Of a DNA stretch of 44,488 nt, positions 40,998-44,488 are shown one piece after another (positions within the stretch are counted from its first letter, which is position 1; each line of letters opens with the position of its first letter). A program made the position numbers and the translations under genes. Below the pieces are notes generated by a model. The model was not told the DNA's origin and searched no databases. It worked only from the letters and a program-made list of their open reading frames with translations. This DNA comes from Roseateles toxinivorans. Its GTDB lineage: Bacteria; Pseudomonadota; Gammaproteobacteria; Burkholderiales; Burkholderiaceae_C. The stretch lies in assembly GCA_945898095.1 (NCBI GenBank), contig CAMDHE010000025.1:1-44488 (forward strand), in the 5' to 3' direction.

Positions 40998-41040
40998 CGG
41001 GTCTTGAATCAGGCCGGCCCTTGGCAGGCCGGTTTCATCA

Positions 41041-43926
41041 TCAGAAAGTCTGGCTGTAGCGGACGAAGACGTACCGATCGATCGGCATGTCAGGATCGAC
41101 CGCAGCCGCCGACGAGGTACCACCGAGGTTGCTGCTGGCATCAAACACGATCCGCGGCTTCTTGTTGAAGACGTTGTTCGCGCCGACCAGGATCTTGCCT
41201 TTCCACGGCGTCGTGTAACTAACGCTGATGTCGTTGTAGATCATTGCGGCCTTCTCGTCGTAGCCGGGTGAACCGTGCCACAGATCGGTCGCATGGTTGC
41301 AGGTCGCCACATCGTCCGTATCCCAGCAGGTCGTCTTCACAGCGCCGTAATAGCGCGTTGCTAGGGTGGCCGACCAGTCGCCACGCTTCCAGTCGAGGGC
41401 GACATTGGACTTGACGCGATAAGTACCGAAGTCACCCGCGTAGTCAACCCAATCCGAAGTCGCCGTGCTCTTGACCTTGTAGTTGTTGACATAGGAGGTT
41501 TCCGAGCGGATGCCGAACTGGCCAAAAGCCGTTGTCGGCATCTTGTAGTTCAAGCCGATGTCGACGCCTTCGGTCATCAGTTGACCCAGGTTCGCGTTGC
41601 CGCGCGCCAGGCTGCTGACCATACCGGTGACCGGATCACGCTTGAGCTTGTCGCAGAACGACTGCACGCCGGACGAATAGCATTGGCCCAGGATATAGCC
41701 CGACGACACTGCAGTGATGCGGTTGTCGACGCTGATCCGGTACCAGTCGAGCGCTGCGGTCAAGCCAGGCATGGCCGAGGGGCTGAACACGATACCCAAG
41801 GTCTTGGTCGTGGCAGTTTCAGGTGTCAAGGTCGAATTGCCTGCACCGGCCATGAAAGGCACCGTGCTCTGGCCGCCGCCCGAACTGACTGGCGTGCCAG
41901 CCTGATTCAGCTGACGGTAGTTCACCGGCACGCCGGCAGCGGTACAACGAGCCTTGATCGCCGCGTCCCTGGCAGCAGCGCCATTGACGCTGTCGCATGG
42001 GTCGAGGTACGAGTCATATGACTGCGAACCGCCACCGAAAGTGTCACCCAATGTCGGTGCGCGGAAGCCTTCGGCAAAAGTGCCTCGGGTCAGCACATCC
42101 TTGACCGGTTTCCACATGAAGCTGGCTTTGCTATTGGTCGTTTTGCCGAAGTTGCTGTAGTCAGAGGTGCGTGAAGCCAGATTGACACTCAACATTTCGG
42201 CAAAACGCTGGGCCTTCAGCAAGGGCACGTTCAACTCGGCATAAGCCTCCTTGACCGAATAGTTACCGACGGTCGCGTTGGCTGCCAGATCGGTCGAGAA
42301 GCCCGACTGCTCGAACTGCCCTGGCTTGTCGAAGCCGCTGATGTCGCGCTTCTCGAGGCCTGCGGCCAGACCGATGGCACCGGCTGGCAGCTTGAACAAC
42401 TCACCCGAGACATCGGCTGTCAGGCTCTTCGTCGTGCTGCCATAACTGCCTTGGCCAGTCGACATCACATAGTCGAGCGCTGTCTTGTTCGAAGCCGATG
42501 GGCCGCCAACGATGTCAAACGGCGTGCATTCAGCCAGCGCGATCGGCACCGCTGCGGTGCCGCATTGGACGATGCCATTGGCGTTCATGAACGAAGGACC
42601 GACAGCCTTTTTCAGGTTCAGCAGGTTCAAATTGCCGGTGCTGACGAAAGTACCGCTGACCCGGCTGTAATTGACCCCGGTGCTCCAGTTCCATGGCATG
42701 CCGCCCAATGTCAGATCGCCTTCGAGGGTGGCGTCGACGTGGAAGGTCTTGTTCTGGTTGTCGGTGACGCGCGGCACTTCGATCACGCGGCGATAGAAGA
42801 ACATATCCTTGCCAAGGCCGGCACCAGCAACCTGGTTGCCGTATGGGTTGAAATAGCTGTCCTTGTCGAGATAGATCGGATATTTCGACTGCACCAAGCT
42901 GTTCACCGGATAACCGGCGATCTGCCGGACCGATCCGCGTTCGGCATACATCGCCGTCGTCGAGGCCCGCATATTGGCCGGCAACTCGATCGAACCCTTG
43001 GTGAACACCGATGTCAGTTGCGTTGGCGACTGGAACATCATCTGGCTGGTCGGGTTGAAGGTGTCGTCAGGGTTGCCGACATAGGTGTGGTAGCTGGCCG
43101 GGTTGCGCGATGCCTGGCCAACGCCGACGCCGTCATAGCTGCCGGTATGGTTCAGGTAAAGGTTGACACCGGTAGCGCCACCACTTGCACTGACATTGCG
43201 GATCCGTCCCCAGGGACCGGCGCCCAAGGCGGCGGTCGCATAGTCGGGGCCATAGGTGTAGGAGGTGATCGGACGGGAATTGGACCAGACCGGATCTACC
43301 TTGCTGTGGGTCAGACCGAACATCAGCGAGGATTTTTCATTGCCGGCGCCGTAGGAGAAGTTGTAATCCTCGGTCTTGCCGTCGCCCTTTTCGTTCTGTC
43401 CCATATAGGCGCTGGCATAGCCGCCTTCCATCGTCCTCTTCAGGATGATGTTGACCACGCCGGCGATGGCGTCAGAGCCATAGATCGCCGAGGCGCCGTC
43501 CTTCAGCACTTCGATCCGGTCGATCATCGCGGAAGGAACGGTGGACAAGTCGGTGTAGCCGCCAACGGTGGTGGTCCAGCGCTTGCCGTTGACCAGCACC
43601 AGCAGACGCTGGGCGCCGAGGTTGCGCAGGTTGATGTACTGCCCGCCTTGCTCGCGGTTCGAAGTCAGCACCGAACCCTTGCTGAAAGCCGGCGTACCGG
43701 CTGCAGTCATTGAATTGATGATGTCGCCGACGGTGACCAGGCCACTCTTCTGGATTTCTTCCTGGGTCATCTTCAGGATCGGCTGGGCGGTCTCAACGTC
43801 GATCTGGCGGATGCGCGATCCGGTCACTTCGACCCGCTCCAGGCTTTGAGTCTGCGCCTGGGCCAGGCCGACAAGGCCCCCCAGGGTCAACATTGCCGCG
43901 ATTGAAATTTTGGTGCGTTGATGCAT
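41041..43926 (-). CDS. TonB-dependent outer-membrane receptor
   Basis: A 961-residue outer-membrane receptor. A Sec signal (KISIAAMLTLGGLVGLAQAQ) is followed by LERVEVTGSRIRQIDVETAQPI and a plug domain with INLRNLGAQRLLVLVNGKR, IDRIEVLKDGASAIYGSDAIAGVVNIILK. The rest is a long beta-barrel ending in SQTF, with the terminal Phe expected for BamA recognition. Several cysteines in extracellular-loop-like segments may pair. It imports a large or scarce ligand using TonB energy; the ligand is unknown, and no siderophore genes are near. Start 43926 has GGAGAATTC upstream; a frame from 44127 would add 67 residues without a signal peptide and is rejected. Confidence 0.95.
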   Translation of the reverse strand: MHQRTKISIAAMLTLGGLVGLAQAQTQSLERVEVTGSRIRQIDVETAQPILKMTQEEIQKSGLVTVGDIINSMTAAGTPAFSKGSVLTSNREQGGQYINLRNLGAQRLLVLVNGKRWTTTVGGYTDLSTVPSAMIDRIEVLKDGASAIYGSDAIAGVVNIILKRTMEGGYASAYMGQNEKGDGKTEDYNFSYGAGNEKSSLMFGLTHSKVDPVWSNSRPITSYTYGPDYATAALGAGPWGRIRNVSASGGATGVNLYLNHTGSYDGVGVGQASRNPASYHTYVGNPDDTFNPTSQMMFQSPTQLTSVFTKGSIELPANMRASTTAMYAERGSVRQIAGYPVNSLVQSKYPIYLDKDSYFNPYGNQVAGAGLGKDMFFYRRVIEVPRVTDNQNKTFHVDATLEGDLTLGGMPWNWSTGVNYSRVSGTFVSTGNLNLLNLKKAVGPSFMNANGIVQCGTAAVPIALAECTPFDIVGGPSASNKTALDYVMSTGQGSYGSTTKSLTADVSGELFKLPAGAIGLAAGLEKRDISGFDKPGQFEQSGFSTDLAANATVGNYSVKEAYAELNVPLLKAQRFAEMLSVNLASRTSDYSNFGKTTNSKASFMWKPVKDVLTRGTFAEGFRAPTLGDTFGGGSQSYDSYLDPCDSVNGAAARDAAIKARCTAAGVPVNYRQLNQAGTPVSSGGGQSTVPFMAGAGNSTLTPETATTKTLGIVFSPSAMPGLTAALDWYRISVDNRITAVSSGYILGQCYSSGVQSFCDKLKRDPVTGMVSSLARGNANLGQLMTEGVDIGLNYKMPTTAFGQFGIRSETSYVNNYKVKSTATSDWVDYAGDFGTYRVKSNVALDWKRGDWSATLATRYYGAVKTTCWDTDDVATCNHATDLWHGSPGYDEKAAMIYNDISVSYTTPWKGKILVGANNVFNKKPRIVFDASSNLGGTSSAAAVDPDMPIDRYVFVRYSQTF

Positions 43927-44325
43927 GAATTCTCCAAAAAGAAAAGTCGATCCGACGGACGATCTCCGACGGTGTTTCCGGGCTCGAATAGCTCGCCCGC
44001 TTCGATGGCTTGAACACCGATTGTCCTCAACCCGGTGAGACAAGCCTTTGATGTGGCTCCTGGGTTTTACCCTTATTGCTTTTTTTTTGCGTAAAAAATT
44101 CACATCGCTGCAATCAAGATCCATCACGCAAACGAGTCAAGCACCTGCCTGCAAGACATCGATCTCCAGACAATAGGGCTGGATGTCAACAGGTCAAAAG
44201 GAATGGTGAAAACCGGTAAAACGTCCAAGCCGACTAAATTTCGTCGTTTATAGGCAACATTCTGCTGAAGGTTTGCAAGCGGGCAATCAAACCGTCATAA
44301 ATCGTCACAAATTCTCCGCTTCTAA
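43927..44325. other. Upstream region of the TonB receptor gene
   Basis: About 400 bases without a gene. It is clearly more AT-rich than the rest of the window, with a run of nine T at about 44081-44089. It probably holds the receptor's promoter and regulatory sites; one candidate promoter is listed separately. No Fur-box-like sequence was recognised by eye. Confidence 0.45.
44170..44197 (-). promoter_or_regulatory. Candidate sigma-70 promoter for the TonB receptor
   Basis: On the minus strand TTGACC (44197-44192) and TATTGT (44175-44170) are separated by 16 bases. This would give a leader of roughly 235 nt before the start at 43926. Found by eye only; other AT-rich sites nearby could also serve. 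Confidence 0.3.
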
Positions 44326-44487
44326 GGATGCTCTGCACAACTCAACGCGAGTGTGTGTAGTGCGGATCGGGATGGGATGCAAGGCGCATTTTGCGGCCAA
44401 TAGCGCGTGCTATTGGCAATAAATGCAACGCCGCAGACCGCCCGAGGCCGCGCTAGCACAAACCGTGAGGGGTTATGCAGAGCATCC
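44326..44487. mobile_element. 162-bp palindromic MITE (full copy 3), opposite orientation to copy 2
   Basis: A complete copy starting GGATGCTCTGCACAAC and ending GTTATGCAGAGCATCC with the central palindrome CCAATAGCGCGTGCTATTGG. CTAA precedes it directly (44322-44325), fitting the YTAR target preference of the IS5 group; only one base of the other flank is inside the window. It is inverted relative to the copies at 1-86 and 40800-40960. Confidence 0.85.
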
Positions 44488-44488
44488 C

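Noticed and set aside
42451-43713. 420-codon plus-strand open frame
   Set aside because: Antisense to the TonB receptor plug and barrel; no family motif.
43927-44127. 67-residue N-terminal extension of the TonB receptor
   Set aside because: It would bury the signal peptide; the start at 43926 has GGAG upstream and begins directly with the signal.
1-44488. The whole window as one composite transposon bounded by MITE copies
   Set aside because: No transposase is present, the three copies are not in a consistent orientation, and the edges are more simply explained as assembly breaks.

Overview
The window is GC-rich, densely packed DNA from a betaproteobacterium, most likely of the order Burkholderiales. 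This placement is inferred from the gene content: several Bug-type (tripartite tricarboxylate) binding proteins, MmgE/PrpD paralogs, type III CoA-transferases, a homogentisate cluster with a DUF2783 protein, and many ATGA/TGATG stop-start overlaps. No rRNA, tRNA, CRISPR array or transposase gene was seen. The window begins inside one copy of a short palindromic repeat and ends one base past another copy, so it may be a whole assembly contig broken at repeats.

Layout. (1) 1-2412: partial repeat copy, a frameshifted antitoxin-like gene, then a minus-strand operon (DsbA/FrnE-like oxidoreductase, exported histidine phosphatase, DUF393 thiol protein). (2) 2713-8174: plus-strand homogentisate operon (MBL-fold protein, FAD hydroxylase, DUF2783, hmgA, fahA), which takes an aromatic ring to fumarate and acetoacetate. 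(3) 8178-17387: an IclR regulator divergent from an eight-gene operon (PrpD-like, two CoA-transferases, crotonase, thiolase, DUF35 protein, D-2-hydroxyacid dehydrogenase, Bug protein). (4) 25233-17399, minus strand: complete ABC importer (binding protein, fused permease, ATPase), PrpF-like isomerase, PrpD-like protein and a rearranged CoA-transferase. (5) 25480-26844: MFS exporter. (6) 27021-36578: three successive PrpD...Bug units (one with a tricarballylate-dehydrogenase-like flavoprotein, the last with its Bug gene reduced to 28 codons), then a methylisocitrate-lyase-family enzyme and a pyrone-dicarboxylate-lactonase-like amidohydrolase. (7) 36574-38772: an IS1380-type MITE, a LysR regulator, a TlpA-like thioredoxin and a small lipoprotein. 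(8) 38776-44487: S9 peptidase and a large TonB-dependent receptor, with full copies of the palindromic repeat upstream of each.

Regions 3, 4 and 6 share a vocabulary (PrpD-type hydro-lyases, PrpF, TcuA, CoA-transferases, carboxylate-binding proteins) that points to uptake and breakdown of unusual di- or tricarboxylic acids through CoA thioesters. The true substrates cannot be read from sequence. The most notable novelties are the repeated PrpD-Bug architecture with a collapsed remnant, a BbsAB-like thiolase/DUF35 operon, the rearranged CoA-transferase with its own ABC importer, and two families of small non-autonomous elements, three copies of which abut genes in the window.
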